Positions 34,647 through 44,190 of a stretch of DNA of 64,000 nucleotides are shown in pieces. The position numbers and the translations under genes were made by a program. The notes beneath the pieces are model-generated. The model searched no databases. It was given only the letters and a program-made list of their open reading frames with translations, and was not told the origin of the DNA. The DNA lies in assembly GCF_001012825.1 (NCBI RefSeq), contig NZ_LCZJ02000018.1, forward strand, positions 487,122-551,121, in the 5' to 3' direction. The first letter of the stretch is position 1, and every line of letters starts with the position of its first letter. This DNA is from Paenibacillus etheri. GTDB lineage: Bacteria > Bacillota > Bacilli > Paenibacillales > Paenibacillaceae.

Positions 34647-34859
34647 TTATATTAGGGATTGTATGATTTCAGCGTCATTCGAATGATTTGGTCTGTATTT
34701 AGCAACAGTTACAAATCCTAAGTCCATTTTAAATAAAACTTCAACCTCTGATTCGCTACTCGCCATAACGGAGTGAGTAAAATGCTGAAATACAGGAGTA
34801 TCTACATTTCCATCGAGATATTTGTTGAATGTGGAAATAACTTCATTAAGTATAGGCAT
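34647..34859 (-). CDS. hypothetical protein, 70 aa
   Basis: This small protein (MPILNEVISTFNKYLDGNVD...) has an excellent ribosome site, TGGAGGA, 11 bases before its ATG on the minus strand. It contains no membrane segment or recognised motif. A longer frame reads back to 35066 across the antisense of a kinase remnant and should not be used. I do not know its function. Confidence 0.6.
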   Translation of the reverse strand: MPILNEVISTFNKYLDGNVDTPVFQHFTHSVMASSESEVEVLFKMDLGFVTVAKYRPNHSNDAEIIQSLI

Positions 34860-34914
34860 TGAATTTTTTCCTCCAGAGAGATATTGATAACCAATTAGGA
34901 GGTATTCAGTAGGT

Positions 34915-35126
34915 AATAAGGACGATGGGGTGGTCGATACGGTAGGCGCCGGGGATGGTTTTGCCATTGGCGGCATAAGCGGACTACTGGAGAAGCTCAC
35001 TGTAGCTGAGACCGTCAAGCGCGGCAATGCGATCAGTGCATTGACGGTGATGTCTCCCGGCGACATGGATGGTCTGGCCTGCCAACCCGTGAGAGCTTGG
35101 AGAAGTTTATGAATCGGAAAGCGTAG
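34915..35126 (+). pseudogene. C-terminal remnant of a PfkB-family sugar kinase (KdgK-like)
   Basis: The frame contains VVDTVGAGDGFAIGGISGLL, the PfkB signature 2 with the catalytic Asp, then VKRGNAISALTVMSPGDMDG. A five-base disturbance near 35076 shifts the end; the correct tail PTRESLEKFMNRKA lies in the next frame and stops at 35124. The N-terminal ~240 residues are absent. It is probably the leftover of a 2-dehydro-3-deoxygluconokinase gene. Confidence 0.75.
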
Positions 35127-35153
35127 TAAGTAATGTCATGGCTATTTCTATTG

Positions 35154-35199
35154 AAAAAAAAGATACCGTTCCACAGTAACTGTGAACGGTATCTTTTTT
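35154..35199. terminator. strong bidirectional terminator
   Basis: AAAAAAGATACCGTTC pairs with GAACGGTATCTTTTTT, with ACAGT/ACTGT pairing in the inner stem. It probably belonged to the kinase gene whose end precedes it. Confidence 0.85.
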
Positions 35200-35345
35200 G
35201 GGGTTCGGGCAGATTAAACAGCCGAATGCGGCGCTCTTTTGTAACCTTGGGCGGACTCAGGAGATATTATTTGCTCAAAGTCTATAAATATATTAAAAAG
35301 AGAGCTGATGGTTCCGACCACCTGCTCTCTTTATCGAACTAAAAA

Positions 35346-36086
35346 TCAGGTATTAATCTCAGTCGCTGTTAATGTTCCTTCGTTAATTGTAATGGTAATA
35401 TTACCTTCTCCAGGAATCGTTCCTGTTGCTCTTAAGGTGTAACTATGTTGCCCAACAGGAGGTCCCATATCACAGCATGTCAGTGCCGTTGTAATCGGGC
35501 TGTTGGCAGATACGGGAGTGTCACTTGCTGTACACAATAGAGTCACGCCATCCCGAAGGATAGTAAATGAAATGGTAGGACTAGCAGCAGACGGAGTCCA
35601 CGTGGCATAGGCGGTAAGCCAGACAATGTTGCCGGGTTTATCTACAGTTATATTAACTGTGGCCAAATCGGCTACTGGGGCAGCAGTGGTAAGAACGATT
35701 CCAGCGAACTCAGCACAAGCAAATTCAATAAAGAGTCCTGGCGTTCCAGCCGGACCTTGTGGTCCTGTAGGCCCAATAGGGCCTTGCACCCCTGCTGGTC
35801 CTTGCGGTCCTGTGGCCCCAATGGCACCTTGCGGTCCTGCGGGTCCTTGCGGTCCTGCGGGTCCTTGCGGTCCTGCGGGTCCTTGCGGTCCTGCGGCACC
35901 TTGCGCTCCTGAGGCACCTTGCGGTCCTGCCGGTCCTTGCGGTCCTGCGGGTCCTTGCGGTCCTGCGGGTCCTTGCGGTCCTGCAGGTCCCTGCTTTCCT
36001 GTAGGCCCAATGGGTCCTTGCACTCCTGCAGGACCTTGTGGTCCTTGTGGTCCTGGTGGTCCTGGTGGTCCTGGTAATCTTCCCAT
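35346..36086 (-). CDS. collagen-like protein with C-terminal globular domain
   Basis: The 246-residue protein has a five-residue head, about 37 consecutive Gly-X-Y triplets (residues 6-117, mostly GPA and GPQ) and a ~130-residue beta-rich domain beginning [15 protein letters not shown] and ending TLTATEINT. This is the plan of Bacillus/Paenibacillus spore-surface filament proteins such as BclA, with a trimer-forming C-terminal head. AAGGAG precedes the ATG. It is divergent from a YheC/YheD-type spore-coat gene, which supports a spore-surface role. Repeated codons make antisense frames look open; these are shadows. Confidence 0.88.
   Translation of the reverse strand: MGRLPGPPGPPGPQGPQGPAGVQGPIGPTGKQGPAGPQGPAGPQGPAGPQGPAGPQGASGAQGAAGPQGPAGPQGPAGPQGPAGPQGAIGATGPQGPAGVQGPIGPTGPQGPAGTPGLFIEFACAEFAGIVLTTAAPVADLATVNITVDKPGNIVWLTAYATWTPSAASPTISFTILRDGVTLLCTASDTPVSANSPITTALTCCDMGPPVGQHSYTLRATGTIPGEGNITITINEGTLTATEINT
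35824..35990. repeat. tandem 18-bp repeats inside the collagen-like gene
   Basis: GGTCCTTGCGGTCCTGCG and near copies encode GPA-GPQ pairs on the minus strand. Copies are almost identical at the DNA level, so the number of triplets can change by slippage or recombination. Confidence 0.85.
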
Positions 36087-36270
36087 AACTCACACTCCTT
36101 TGAATAGTGGGTATATCTCACCCTGCCTACAATGTATTCCGTAAAAATAGATGTGTGTCAGTAGTCAAATGACTTGATAATATGGCCTACTATGTTGATG
36201 TCCCATGCATATTAGCTGAATTCACATATCCTACATCAAGGAAACCATTTCATGCAGAAAGGGGATCAAG

Positions 36271-37305
36271 ATGAAGAATGTTGAAACACTAGGTATTATG
36301 GTTACTAACGCCAGGCAACGGAAGGTGACTTTAAAAAATTACATGAAGAATCATCATTTTTCAAAATTAAGGATGTTCAGTTTTTCCCCAACTGATATTG
36401 ATTGGGAGCATAGACGTATTAGAGGCCTTCATCTTCGTAATATGAAGTGGGAAACGGGTAGCTTTTCATTTCCAAAGGTGATTTATAACCGTTGTTACAA
36501 TTCAGAGATGGAGACTATTGATCGGTTGGAGCAGATTATTGGAAGGAACAAGTGTTTCAATCAAATTAACCAATTTGACAAGTTGGAGATTCATCAGGCT
36601 ATAAATCGTTGGCTAAGTCCTCATGTCCCAGATACATTGCCTTACAGTAACGATAACTTGGAACAAATGATTCACCTTCATAAATTGGTTTTTTTGAAGC
36701 CCTGCCACGGCCATATGGGAAAAGGCGTTTATCGAATCGAACAGCGTGATACTGGAGAACTGCATATTTCTAACCACTATGTTATGCCCAGCATTATCGT
36801 AGGATCTATAAGTCAGTTACTTACCGAATCCGAACGGTTTGTAGGTCAAGTTCCCCATTTAATTCAGAAGGGGATATTTACCAATAATCTTAACAACCGC
36901 ACTTTTGATATCAGGGTGCTTGTACAAAAAAATAAAAATGGTCTTTGGTCCACTACTAATGTTATCAGTCGAGTATCATACGCAGGCTGTTTCAATACAA
37001 GCATATACGAAAGAGCCTGCCTAGCGATGGATGTGTTGAAGAAGCTATACCCGGCAAAATCCGTTAGGGATATGATGAATACCATCTATAACTTAAGTTT
37101 ACGAACAGCAGAGATCCTTGAGTTGGATTCCGGCATCCATCTATGTGAGGTTAGTGTAGATTTGGTCATTGACTTGGAAGGACATATTTGGATCATTGAA
37201 GTTAACGGTATGCCACAAAAGAGCCTTTATGATGAACTTCCTATATCCCGAAGAGCCATATACTCTCGTCCACTTGAATACGGCTATTACCTAAGTAAAC
37301 GATAA
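36271..37305 (+). CDS. YheC/YheD-family spore-coat-associated ATP-grasp protein
   Basis: This 344-residue protein begins with LGIMVTNARQ and has ATP-grasp elements: FLKPCHGHMGKGVYRIE near 146 (glycine-rich loop), FDIRVLVQKN near 212 and IWIIEVNGMPQKSLYD near 310, with Glu and Asn that bind magnesium. This is the YheC/YheD type of spore coat-associated protein, of unknown reaction. GAAAGGGGATC precedes the ATG. Its position divergent from the collagen-like gene suggests both act in the spore outer layers. The 184-base gap between them must hold two promoters that I cannot pinpoint. Confidence 0.85.
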   Translation: MKNVETLGIMVTNARQRKVTLKNYMKNHHFSKLRMFSFSPTDIDWEHRRIRGLHLRNMKWETGSFSFPKVIYNRCYNSEMETIDRLEQIIGRNKCFNQINQFDKLEIHQAINRWLSPHVPDTLPYSNDNLEQMIHLHKLVFLKPCHGHMGKGVYRIEQRDTGELHISNHYVMPSIIVGSISQLLTESERFVGQVPHLIQKGIFTNNLNNRTFDIRVLVQKNKNGLWSTTNVISRVSYAGCFNTSIYERACLAMDVLKKLYPAKSVRDMMNTIYNLSLRTAEILELDSGIHLCEVSVDLVIDLEGHIWIIEVNGMPQKSLYDELPISRRAIYSRPLEYGYYLSKR

Positions 37306-37816
37306 TTTTTTAGATGATCCAGCATATGCGGAATTACTTGTATAGGTTCTTGCCTTTGTAATGGCTAATGAAGTTCAATATTCAAGACAGTTGTGTTTTG
37401 TTGGTTTCTTTCGCTTCGGAAGTGCCTCGTTATGCATGCGCTGTACAGTGCAGGCCGATGTTTGCTGCAGGCGGGAACAATGCGAGCCGTTGACCCAAGC
37501 GCTTGTTCGACGGTGTGGGAGCTAAAGAGCATTAGGCCCGACAAATCGTACGACCATCCAAATCCGGCTTTGCAAGATTGCAGTACAAGCGGATGAAAGG
37601 CACGGGTCCAGAAAGATCGTTGCTGGAATTACAATCGGTTCTGTAAAAGGTTGGGGTAATAACCACCTAAAAATATAGGTGGTTATTTGCGCACCCAAAA
37701 GGATTCCTTCGGAAACTTAACTTGCGACAAGTAAACCCATACAGTACACTTTCTTTATCTGGTGCTAATCCAAGGTAACTTGGGAATAGAACTTTTAAAA
37801 AAGGAAGTGTTAAATA
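37306..37816. other. 511-base gap with a GC-rich unassigned stretch
   Basis: 37400-37620 is more GC-rich than its surroundings and reads without any convincing protein on either strand; the longest frame (37393-37596, 67 codons) lacks a ribosome site. AATAACCACCTA (37658-37669) and TAGGTGGTTATT (37676-37687) form a perfect 12-bp hairpin followed by a weak T-tract, perhaps an old terminator. The stretch may be a relic of acquired DNA. Confidence 0.5.
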
Positions 37817-38524
37817 GTGGATTTAGAGATGGTCATGCAGGAGCTGGAAGCGCTTGGCAAGGAACGAACCAAGAAAATATATATGTCTAATGGAGCAAAG
37901 GAACCGCTATTTGGCGTGGCTACCGGAGCAATGAAGCCAATCTTCAAGAAAACCAAAATAAATCAGCCATTGGCTGAGCAGCTTTACGCGACAGGGAACT
38001 ATGATGCCATGTATTTTGCCGGCATCATTGCTGATCCCAATGCAATGACGGAAGACGATTATGACCGATGGATGGATGCGGCTTATTTTTATATGCTGTC
38101 CGACTTTGTAGTGGCAGTAACCTTGGCAGAAGCGGATATTGCACAACAAGTTGCCGATAAATGGATCGCGAGCGGTGAAGAGCTGAGAATGTCGGCGGGC
38201 TGGAGCTGTTACTGCTGGCTGCTTGGCAGTCGGCCGGACGTTGAGTTTTCCGAGAGCAAACTTGCCGGTATGCTTGAGATGGTGGAAAATACGATTCATG
38301 ATTCTCCAGAACGTACCCAATATTCAATGAACAACTTCATGTACACAGTGGCCGTATCTTATTCGCCACTTCATGATAAGGCCAGTGAGACCGCAAGAAC
38401 AGTAGGGCCAATTGAAGTTGATAAGAATAAGGCAAAGAGTAAAATCATTCACGCGTACTCAAATATTCAAAAAGCTGTCGACAAAGCTCGGCTTGGATTT
38501 AAACGCAAGCATGTAAGATGTTGA
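37817..38524 (+). CDS. DNA alkylation repair protein (AlkD-like HEAT repeat)
   Basis: AlkD-type glycosylases excise bulky or alkylated bases using stacked HEAT-like helices. The 235-residue protein is almost wholly helical and contains the family segments LAEQLYATGNYDAMYFAGII and DFVVAVTLAEADIAQQVADK. It starts with GTG 37817, nine bases after AAGGAAG. Only the fold can be called; catalytic Trp and Asp positions of AlkD cannot be checked without an alignment. It stands alone. Confidence 0.78.
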   Translation: MDLEMVMQELEALGKERTKKIYMSNGAKEPLFGVATGAMKPIFKKTKINQPLAEQLYATGNYDAMYFAGIIADPNAMTEDDYDRWMDAAYFYMLSDFVVAVTLAEADIAQQVADKWIASGEELRMSAGWSCYCWLLGSRPDVEFSESKLAGMLEMVENTIHDSPERTQYSMNNFMYTVAVSYSPLHDKASETARTVGPIEVDKNKAKSKIIHAYSNIQKAVDKARLGFKRKHVRC

Positions 38525-38628
38525 TCTAGGACAAGCTTTCAGAGAAGAAAAAGGATTCCCTGAAACTTCACTCTGAGTTACTATATAGAAATGACTCCGA
38601 GCGGGAGAGAAAAGGGGGAAAAGCATAC

Positions 38629-39918
38629 ATGGGCAACTTATTGGAAATTTTGCACAAGGAAGTCGTACCGGCAGAAGGCTGCACAGAGCCGATCGCAGTT
38701 GCGTATGCCGTCTCCTTGGCGGCAGAGCTTCTCGAGGAAGAAATAACGGGGATTCAGCTGCATCTCAGCGGTAATATTATTAAAAATGCAATGGGAGTGG
38801 GCATCCCTGGGACAGGCCAGACAGGTCTACCTATCGCAGCAGCCCTTGGAGCGGTGGTCGGACGTTCGCACAAGGAGCTGGAGATCCTGTCAGGCCTGAC
38901 TCAGAATGAGCTAAAGCTGGCAAATGACCTGCTTGATCGAAAGCTGCTAAAAGTGGAGATAATGGACACTCCTGAGAAGTTATATATTGAAGCACAGGTG
39001 AAAACAGAGAACCATACAGCGACTGCCATCCTTGCTAAGGAGCATACTAATATAGAATACCTGGCTCTGGACGGGAAAAAAGTGACACCAAAGAAGTCTA
39101 AAGCTGACTGTGGCAAGCCTGGTCTTTCCGATACTGAAGCCTATGAAGGCTCTGTAGATCGGATATTCGAGTTTATAAGTACGGTTCCAAATTCAGACCT
39201 TAGCTTCCTCTTGGAAGGCGCTCGGATGAACAAAGCGATCTCGGATGAGGGACTGCGGGGCGATTATGGCTTGCAAGTAGGGAAGAAGATGAATCAGCAA
39301 TCTGCTGTGAATTTGTTCGGCAATGATGTTGCGAACAGGATTATAGCGGCCACTGCTGCGGCTTCAGATGCTCGCATGGATGGCAGTGCAATGCCTGTGA
39401 TGACAACAGCAGGCAGCGGTAATCAGGGTATCGCCTGTACGCTACCCGTTATATCATTGGCGGAACTGCTCGGCAAGGATGAAGAGACGCTGGCTCGGGC
39501 GCTTGCACTGAGTAATCTGGTCACTGTGCATATCAAGCATTATATCGGGCGGTTGTCGCCTTTATGTGGTTCTGGGATTGCAGGCGGAGTAGGAGCGAAT
39601 AGCGGGATTATTTATCTCATGGGCGGTAGTCTAGAGCAAATCAAACATGGGATACAGAATACGATAGCTTCTTTGTCAGGTATGATCTGCGACGGTGCGA
39701 ATTCAACCTGTGCACTGAAGATTTCGACCTCCACCAATACGGCAATTCAGGCAGCCACACTGGCGATGAATAATATTGCTCCTACGACCAAGGATGGAGT
39801 TATTTTTGAAGAGGTAGAAGACACCATCCGCAATATGGAACGACTGGTTCAAGAAGGTCTGGGGGATACTGACAAGACTATTCTAAATATCATGCTCTCC
39901 AAAGGTGGAGCGAAGTAG
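38629..39918 (+). CDS. L-cysteine desulfidase/L-serine dehydratase alpha-like protein (CyuA/UPF0597)
   Basis: The 429-residue protein belongs to the CyuA (YhaM)/UPF0597 family related to iron-sulfur L-serine dehydratase. CyuA degrades L-cysteine to pyruvate, ammonia and sulfide. Landmarks are PAEGCTEPIAVAYA near 14-27, GNQGIACTLPV near 264, and the Cys clusters LSPLCGSGIAGG and ICDGANSTCALK, likely [4Fe-4S] ligands. A GGGGGAAAAG site precedes the ATG. It is monocistronic with its own terminator. Which amino acid is the true substrate cannot be read from sequence. Confidence 0.85.
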   Translation: MGNLLEILHKEVVPAEGCTEPIAVAYAVSLAAELLEEEITGIQLHLSGNIIKNAMGVGIPGTGQTGLPIAAALGAVVGRSHKELEILSGLTQNELKLANDLLDRKLLKVEIMDTPEKLYIEAQVKTENHTATAILAKEHTNIEYLALDGKKVTPKKSKADCGKPGLSDTEAYEGSVDRIFEFISTVPNSDLSFLLEGARMNKAISDEGLRGDYGLQVGKKMNQQSAVNLFGNDVANRIIAATAAASDARMDGSAMPVMTTAGSGNQGIACTLPVISLAELLGKDEETLARALALSNLVTVHIKHYIGRLSPLCGSGIAGGVGANSGIIYLMGGSLEQIKHGIQNTIASLSGMICDGANSTCALKISTSTNTAIQAATLAMNNIAPTTKDGVIFEEVEDTIRNMERLVQEGLGDTDKTILNIMLSKGGAK

Positions 39919-39953
39919 CTTCCTAATAAATTGATAACAAGATAGGACATAAT

Positions 39954-40003
39954 AAAGACCGCCTGGTTTCCTGCATAAAATGACAGGAGGCCGGGCGGTC
40001 TTT
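39954..40003 (+). terminator. Rho-independent terminator after the CyuA-like gene
   Basis: AAAGACCGCCTGG...CCTG pairs with CAGG...CCGGGCGGTCTTT. The stem is long and GC-rich with a short T-run after it. Confidence 0.8.
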
Positions 40004-40112
40004 ATAACTCTTCAGCAAGATCATAGGTTTACGAGAAAATTTGCATTAAATTTTAACATAACTTATTCTGAGATCATATAAGCCTAGACTGATGATATAA
40101 AAAGGAGATATT

Positions 40113-41579
40113 ATGACGGAGAAGATAGATATAGGATGGAACTTTGAGAGCAGTTATGCTCATCTGCCGGAATCCATGTTTACAAGGATCAAGCCTACTC
40201 CTGTGCGTAAACCGGAATTGATCATCTATAATGAACCAGTGGCTACTACGCTAGGGCTGAATAGCACAGCACTACATAGTAAAGATGGCGTTCAGATTCT
40301 TGCGGGCAATGAAGTTCCTAAAGGTACGGAGCCGCTTGCTCAAGCGTATGCTGGACATCAATTCGGACATTTCACTATGTTAGGTGACGGCCGAGCCGTG
40401 CTGCTTGGTGAACAGATCACTCCCCAAGGTGAACGTGTAGACATTCAGCTTAAGGGCGCGGGAAGAACCCCATATTCTCGTGGTGGTGATGGCCGAGCCG
40501 GACTTGGTCCGATGCTGCGTGAATATATCATCAGCGAAGCCATGTATAGCTTAGGTATTCCTACCACTCGCAGTTTATCGGTGGTAACTACTGGAGAAAC
40601 GATCATTCGAGAAACAGAGCAGCCCGGTGCTATTCTGACCCGGGTTGCGGCCAGTCATCTACGGGTGGGTACTTTTCAATATGTTGCAGCATGGGGTACT
40701 GTGGAGGATCTCCGCTCTCTGGCTGATTACACGTTACAAAGACACTATCCAGGTGCACCTATGGATGAGAACCGTTATCTTTTCCTGCTTCGGGAAGTGA
40801 TTGGACGTCAGGCTGAACTGATTACCAAATGGCAGCTTGTTGGATTTATTCACGGAGTGATGAATACCGACAACATGGCGCTTAGCGGAGAAACGATTGA
40901 TTATGGTCCGTGTGCCTTCATGGATGTGTATGATCCGGGGACAGTATTCAGCTCTATTGATCAGCAGGGTCGTTATGCTTATGGCAATCAGCCGGGTATT
41001 GCTTCTTGGAACCTCGCGAGATTCGCGGAGACTCTTCTACCGCTACTGGCTGAGGATCAGGAACAAGCGATCAAGCTCGCTGAAGAGGAGATTGCAGATT
41101 TTAAAGAGCGGTCTTATCATCATTGGCTTACGGGAATGAGAGCGAAGCTTGGAATCTTTAACGAAGAGGTAGAGGATGTTGCGCTAATTGAAGACCTGCT
41201 AGATTTGATGCAGAAATATCGGGCGGACTATACCAATACCTTCCGTGCTCTAAGTTTAGAGAAGCTGGAAGAGAATGCTCTGTTCGATGCAGCGGAATTT
41301 ACTAAGTGGCAGGAGTTATGGCAGGCTAGACTTAGCAGACAGCAGCAATCGAAAGAGGATTCGCTGCAGCTAATGCGCAATAGTAATCCTGCAATCATTC
41401 CGCGAAACCACAGGGTAGAAGAAGCACTTCAAGCGGCAGTCCAACAGGAAGATTACAGTGTGATGGAGCGATTGCTTGAAGCTCTTTCCAATCCTTATGC
41501 TTATTCCCCTGAACAAGATGAATACTCGGTACTTCCTGAGGAATCGGCGCGTCCATATCGAACCTTCTGCGGTACCTGA
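40113..41579 (+). CDS. SelO/YdiU family protein adenylyltransferase
   Basis: SelO is a pseudokinase-fold enzyme that transfers AMP to proteins. The 488 residues show the family hallmarks [40 protein letters not shown], and [20 protein letters not shown], with the Asn/Asp residues that bind metal. AAAAGGAGAT precedes the ATG at 40113. Bacterial SelO proteins usually lack the selenocysteine; here the C-terminus ends FCGT with Cys three residues from the end. A DinB gene follows after 37 bases. Confidence 0.9.
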   Translation: MTEKIDIGWNFESSYAHLPESMFTRIKPTPVRKPELIIYNEPVATTLGLNSTALHSKDGVQILAGNEVPKGTEPLAQAYAGHQFGHFTMLGDGRAVLLGEQITPQGERVDIQLKGAGRTPYSRGGDGRAGLGPMLREYIISEAMYSLGIPTTRSLSVVTTGETIIRETEQPGAILTRVAASHLRVGTFQYVAAWGTVEDLRSLADYTLQRHYPGAPMDENRYLFLLREVIGRQAELITKWQLVGFIHGVMNTDNMALSGETIDYGPCAFMDVYDPGTVFSSIDQQGRYAYGNQPGIASWNLARFAETLLPLLAEDQEQAIKLAEEEIADFKERSYHHWLTGMRAKLGIFNEEVEDVALIEDLLDLMQKYRADYTNTFRALSLEKLEENALFDAAEFTKWQELWQARLSRQQQSKEDSLQLMRNSNPAIIPRNHRVEEALQAAVQQEDYSVMERLLEALSNPYAYSPEQDEYSVLPEESARPYRTFCGT

Positions 41580-41616
41580 TTTGCTGATAATGATCTGAAA
41601 AATGGGGTGGAGCAAG

Positions 41617-42096
41617 ATGTTTCATGCATATGATGTTCTGGCTAACCAGTTGCTAGCTAATGCGAATGATCCAAGTTGGTATGTTCCTTTTGAGGTAGCC
41701 GTAAAAAACCTAAGCGAAGAAGAAGCTTTTTGGAAGGTAACAGAAGCAAGCAATAGCATTGCTGAGATCGTGCAGCATCTGCTCTACTGGAATGAAACTT
41801 GGCAAACAAGGTATAAAGAAAAGAGTGTTCATGCGGTTCCTTCCGTGGATAACAATAGTACCTTTGTCGTAGCAGAAGGAGTAACGTTCCAAGAGCTTCA
41901 AGAACAACTGTTAGAAGTTCTTCTACATTGGCAGGAACTGATTACGAAGGAACAATTGGATGCCGATGTTCAAGAGTTCCAAGGCAGTCAGTGGTGGGAA
42001 GTAATGGGCAATGTGACTTCACATAATGCCTATCATGTGGGGCAAATTGTTTTTATTCGGAAGATACAAAAGAGTTGGGATCACACTGTGGAGTGA
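41617..42096 (+). CDS. DinB/DUF664 family protein
   Basis: This 159-residue four-helix-bundle protein of the DinB_2 superfamily has the usual three metal-binding His positions (IAEIVQHLLYWNETW near 49-63; TSHNAYHVGQIVFIRK near the end). The ATG at 41617 follows GGGGTGGAG; 41602 is an upstream in-frame ATG without a ribosome site. Members include thiol-dependent S-transferases such as BstA; the role here is open. Confidence 0.82.
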   Translation: MFHAYDVLANQLLANANDPSWYVPFEVAVKNLSEEEAFWKVTEASNSIAEIVQHLLYWNETWQTRYKEKSVHAVPSVDNNSTFVVAEGVTFQELQEQLLEVLLHWQELITKEQLDADVQEFQGSQWWEVMGNVTSHNAYHVGQIVFIRKIQKSWDHTVE

Positions 42097-42100
42097 AATG

Positions 42101-42145
42101 AAAGACGTTAACGGATGTGCATTCATCTGGCTAACGTCTTTTTTT
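42101..42145 (+). terminator. Rho-independent terminator after the DinB gene
   Basis: AAAGACGTTA pairs with TAACGTCTTT, the inner GGATG/CATC helps, and seven T follow. Confidence 0.8.
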
Positions 42146-42206
42146 GGTGAAAATTTATGAGGATAATTTATATAATATACTTACAAACACTTATGTGGAA
42201 TATACT

Positions 42207-42226
42207 AAATGCTTGTAAATGCTTGT
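42207..42226. promoter_or_regulatory. direct repeat in the DeoR/nagA promoter region
   Basis: AAATGCTTGT occurs twice in tandem (42207-42216, 42217-42226), and TTACAAACAC at 42181 is close to its inverse. Such half-sites suit a DeoR-type repressor regulating its own operon. Confidence 0.4.
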
Positions 42227-42263
42227 AATATGGCTTATGATGACTTTAGGAGGTGCATACTTG

Positions 42264-43013
42264 ATGTTTCAAGAGGAAAGATTGTTAAAAATACTTGAAT
42301 ATTTGAAACAACACCAATCGATGAGTGTTCAAGAGATCTGTACGCAATTTGAAGTATCCAGAGATACCGCTCGTAGGGATATTGTCAGATTAGTACAAGA
42401 AGGTGTTGTGATCCGAACGCATGGAGGGGTATCGTTACCTGAATTACAAAAAGAATTGTTATCTTATCAGGATCGATTGATTGATGAATCTGAGAGTAAG
42501 CAGAGAATAGGGAAGACTGCGGCGCAGCTAATCAAGGATCATGAGACTGTGATTTTAGATGTATCCACCACTGTACAGTTTGTAGCAGAACAGATCAGCG
42601 CGAAGGATATTACGGTTGTTACGCACTCGATTGATAACGTAGGGATCTTGTCAAAGCGGGAGGATCTGCAAATATATGTTCTTGGTGGCTACTTGAATGT
42701 GAAAAACCGCTTGTTATATGGTCCTTCTATTATCGATAAACTTAGTGAAATTCGTGCTGATAAAGCTTTTATTGGAGCATCTGCGATCGGTGCTGATGGC
42801 CTCTACTATCCATATGAAGAAGATGTGCGGGTGAAGAGAGAAATAGCCCGAAGATCAGATCAAGTCATCTTAGTGGCTGATCACACCAAATTTATTGGCA
42901 AATCATTTTTCCGTCTAGACTTTGATTGCATTGATATTCTAATTACCGATCGAGAACTCCCAAGTGAGATCAGAGAAGTTCTAGATCAGAAGAACATCAC
43001 AGTTATTGAATGA
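42264..43013 (+). CDS. DeoR/GlpR-family transcriptional regulator
   Basis: This 249-residue repressor has an N-terminal helix-turn-helix (QEICTQFEVSRDTARRDIVR near 21-40, then GVVIRTHGGV) and a DeoRC sugar-phosphate sensor domain (ETVILDVSTTVQFVAEQI; KAFIGASAIGADGLYYPYEE). The ATG at 42264 lies eight bases after AGGAGGTG; upstream frame to 42219 is not used. It is followed after 26 bases by nagA, so the effector is likely a GlcNAc-derived sugar phosphate. This is inferred from context. Confidence 0.88.
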   Translation: MFQEERLLKILEYLKQHQSMSVQEICTQFEVSRDTARRDIVRLVQEGVVIRTHGGVSLPELQKELLSYQDRLIDESESKQRIGKTAAQLIKDHETVILDVSTTVQFVAEQISAKDITVVTHSIDNVGILSKREDLQIYVLGGYLNVKNRLLYGPSIIDKLSEIRADKAFIGASAIGADGLYYPYEEDVRVKREIARRSDQVILVADHTKFIGKSFFRLDFDCIDILITDRELPSEIREVLDQKNITVIE

Positions 43014-43039
43014 CTGATAACGAACAGAGGAGGATATTT

Positions 43040-44182
43040 ATGTCTTATATTCTGCAAAATGTACAAGTGGTGCTTCAGGAACGTATTGTTCCAGCAGCTA
43101 ATGTGTGGATTTCTGAAGGAAAAATCATAAAGATAGATACAGAGTCTCTTTCGATTCCAGAGGGAGATTATGAACGGATAGATGGTGGGAGACATTTGTT
43201 AGTACCCGGGATGATAGATGTTCATATTCATGGCGCCAATGGTTTCGATATGATGGATGGAACGGAACAGAGTATTCAAGAAGTGTCAAAATCCTGTGCT
43301 TCATCTGGGTGTACCTCATTTCTGGCTACATCTGTGAGTTCTACATTAGAAGATCTTTTAGAAATGATTCGTAGTGTCAAGCGTGTGATCGGACATGAAG
43401 TGGGCGCAAAGATCGCGGGCATTCATTTAGAGGGTCCTTACCTGAACCCGAAGCGAAAAGGAATGCAGAATGAAAAGTATTTACGGCATCCCAACTTAGA
43501 CGAAATGAACCTGATTTTTCAAGAAGCGGGTTCACTTATTAAAATGGTTACAATTGCACCGGAGCTACCGGGGGGGATGGAGCTTATTTCCTTTCTGAAA
43601 GAAAAGGGTGTTGTTATAGCCATCGCTCATTCGGATGCCACTTATGAAGAAGCTAAACAAGCCTTTGCGTCGGGGGCAAGTCATGTTACGCATTGTTTTA
43701 ATGGCATGCGGCCTATCCATCATCGAGATCCAGGGGTAATTGTGGCTGCTTTTGAAGAGAAGCATGTAAGTGTTCAAGCGATTGTGGATAATGTTCATCT
43801 ACATCCTGCAATTATTCGATTAATGCATACCCTGAAAGGACCGGAAGGAATGGTCTTGATTACAGACGCACTGCAAGCTATGGGATTAGGTGATGGGGAT
43901 TATATGTTTGGAGGCCATCATGTTACGGTATCCGAGGGGGTAGCGAGACTGAAGGATGGAACGCTAGCTTCAAGCACAGTGACTATGAATGAAGCCTTAC
44001 GTTATACTGTCGAAACTGGAATTCCATTGATAGATGCCGTAAAGATGGCTTCAACTACGCCGGCTAATATTCTGGAACTTCAACGGAAGGGGTCAATAAC
44101 AACTGGCTATGATGCTGACCTGGTCCTCTTGGATGATGAATTTAAAGTGCTCTGGACAATGGTGGATGGTCAAATTTTATAA
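43040..44182 (+). CDS. nagA: N-acetylglucosamine-6-phosphate deacetylase
   Basis: NagA removes acetate from GlcNAc-6-phosphate, giving glucosamine-6-phosphate, in amino-sugar use and wall recycling. The 380-residue protein has the metal motif VPGMIDVHIHGANGFD, GIHLEGPYLNPKRKGMQN with the catalytic-site Glu, AHSDATYEEA, HCFNGMRPIHHRDPG and VLITDALQAMG with the catalytic Asp. ATG 43040 follows GAGGAGGAT. It is in an operon with the DeoR-type regulator. No nagB is seen nearby. Confidence 0.93.
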   Translation: MSYILQNVQVVLQERIVPAANVWISEGKIIKIDTESLSIPEGDYERIDGGRHLLVPGMIDVHIHGANGFDMMDGTEQSIQEVSKSCASSGCTSFLATSVSSTLEDLLEMIRSVKRVIGHEVGAKIAGIHLEGPYLNPKRKGMQNEKYLRHPNLDEMNLIFQEAGSLIKMVTIAPELPGGMELISFLKEKGVVIAIAHSDATYEEAKQAFASGASHVTHCFNGMRPIHHRDPGVIVAAFEEKHVSVQAIVDNVHLHPAIIRLMHTLKGPEGMVLITDALQAMGLGDGDYMFGGHHVTVSEGVARLKDGTLASSTVTMNEALRYTVETGIPLIDAVKMASTTPANILELQRKGSITTGYDADLVLLDDEFKVLWTMVDGQIL

Positions 44183-44190
44183 ATCATGAT

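Noticed and set aside
34647-35066. 139-codon minus-strand frame
   Set aside because: Its upstream half is antisense to the PfkB remnant; the real small gene starts at 34859 with a good ribosome site.
35626-36144. Plus-strand frame of 172 codons with Gly-Pro-Cys repeats
   Set aside because: It is the antisense of the collagen-like gene's repeats and has no ribosome site.
37393-37596. 67-codon plus-strand frame
   Set aside because: No ribosome site, Cys-rich unlikely composition and no recognisable motif.
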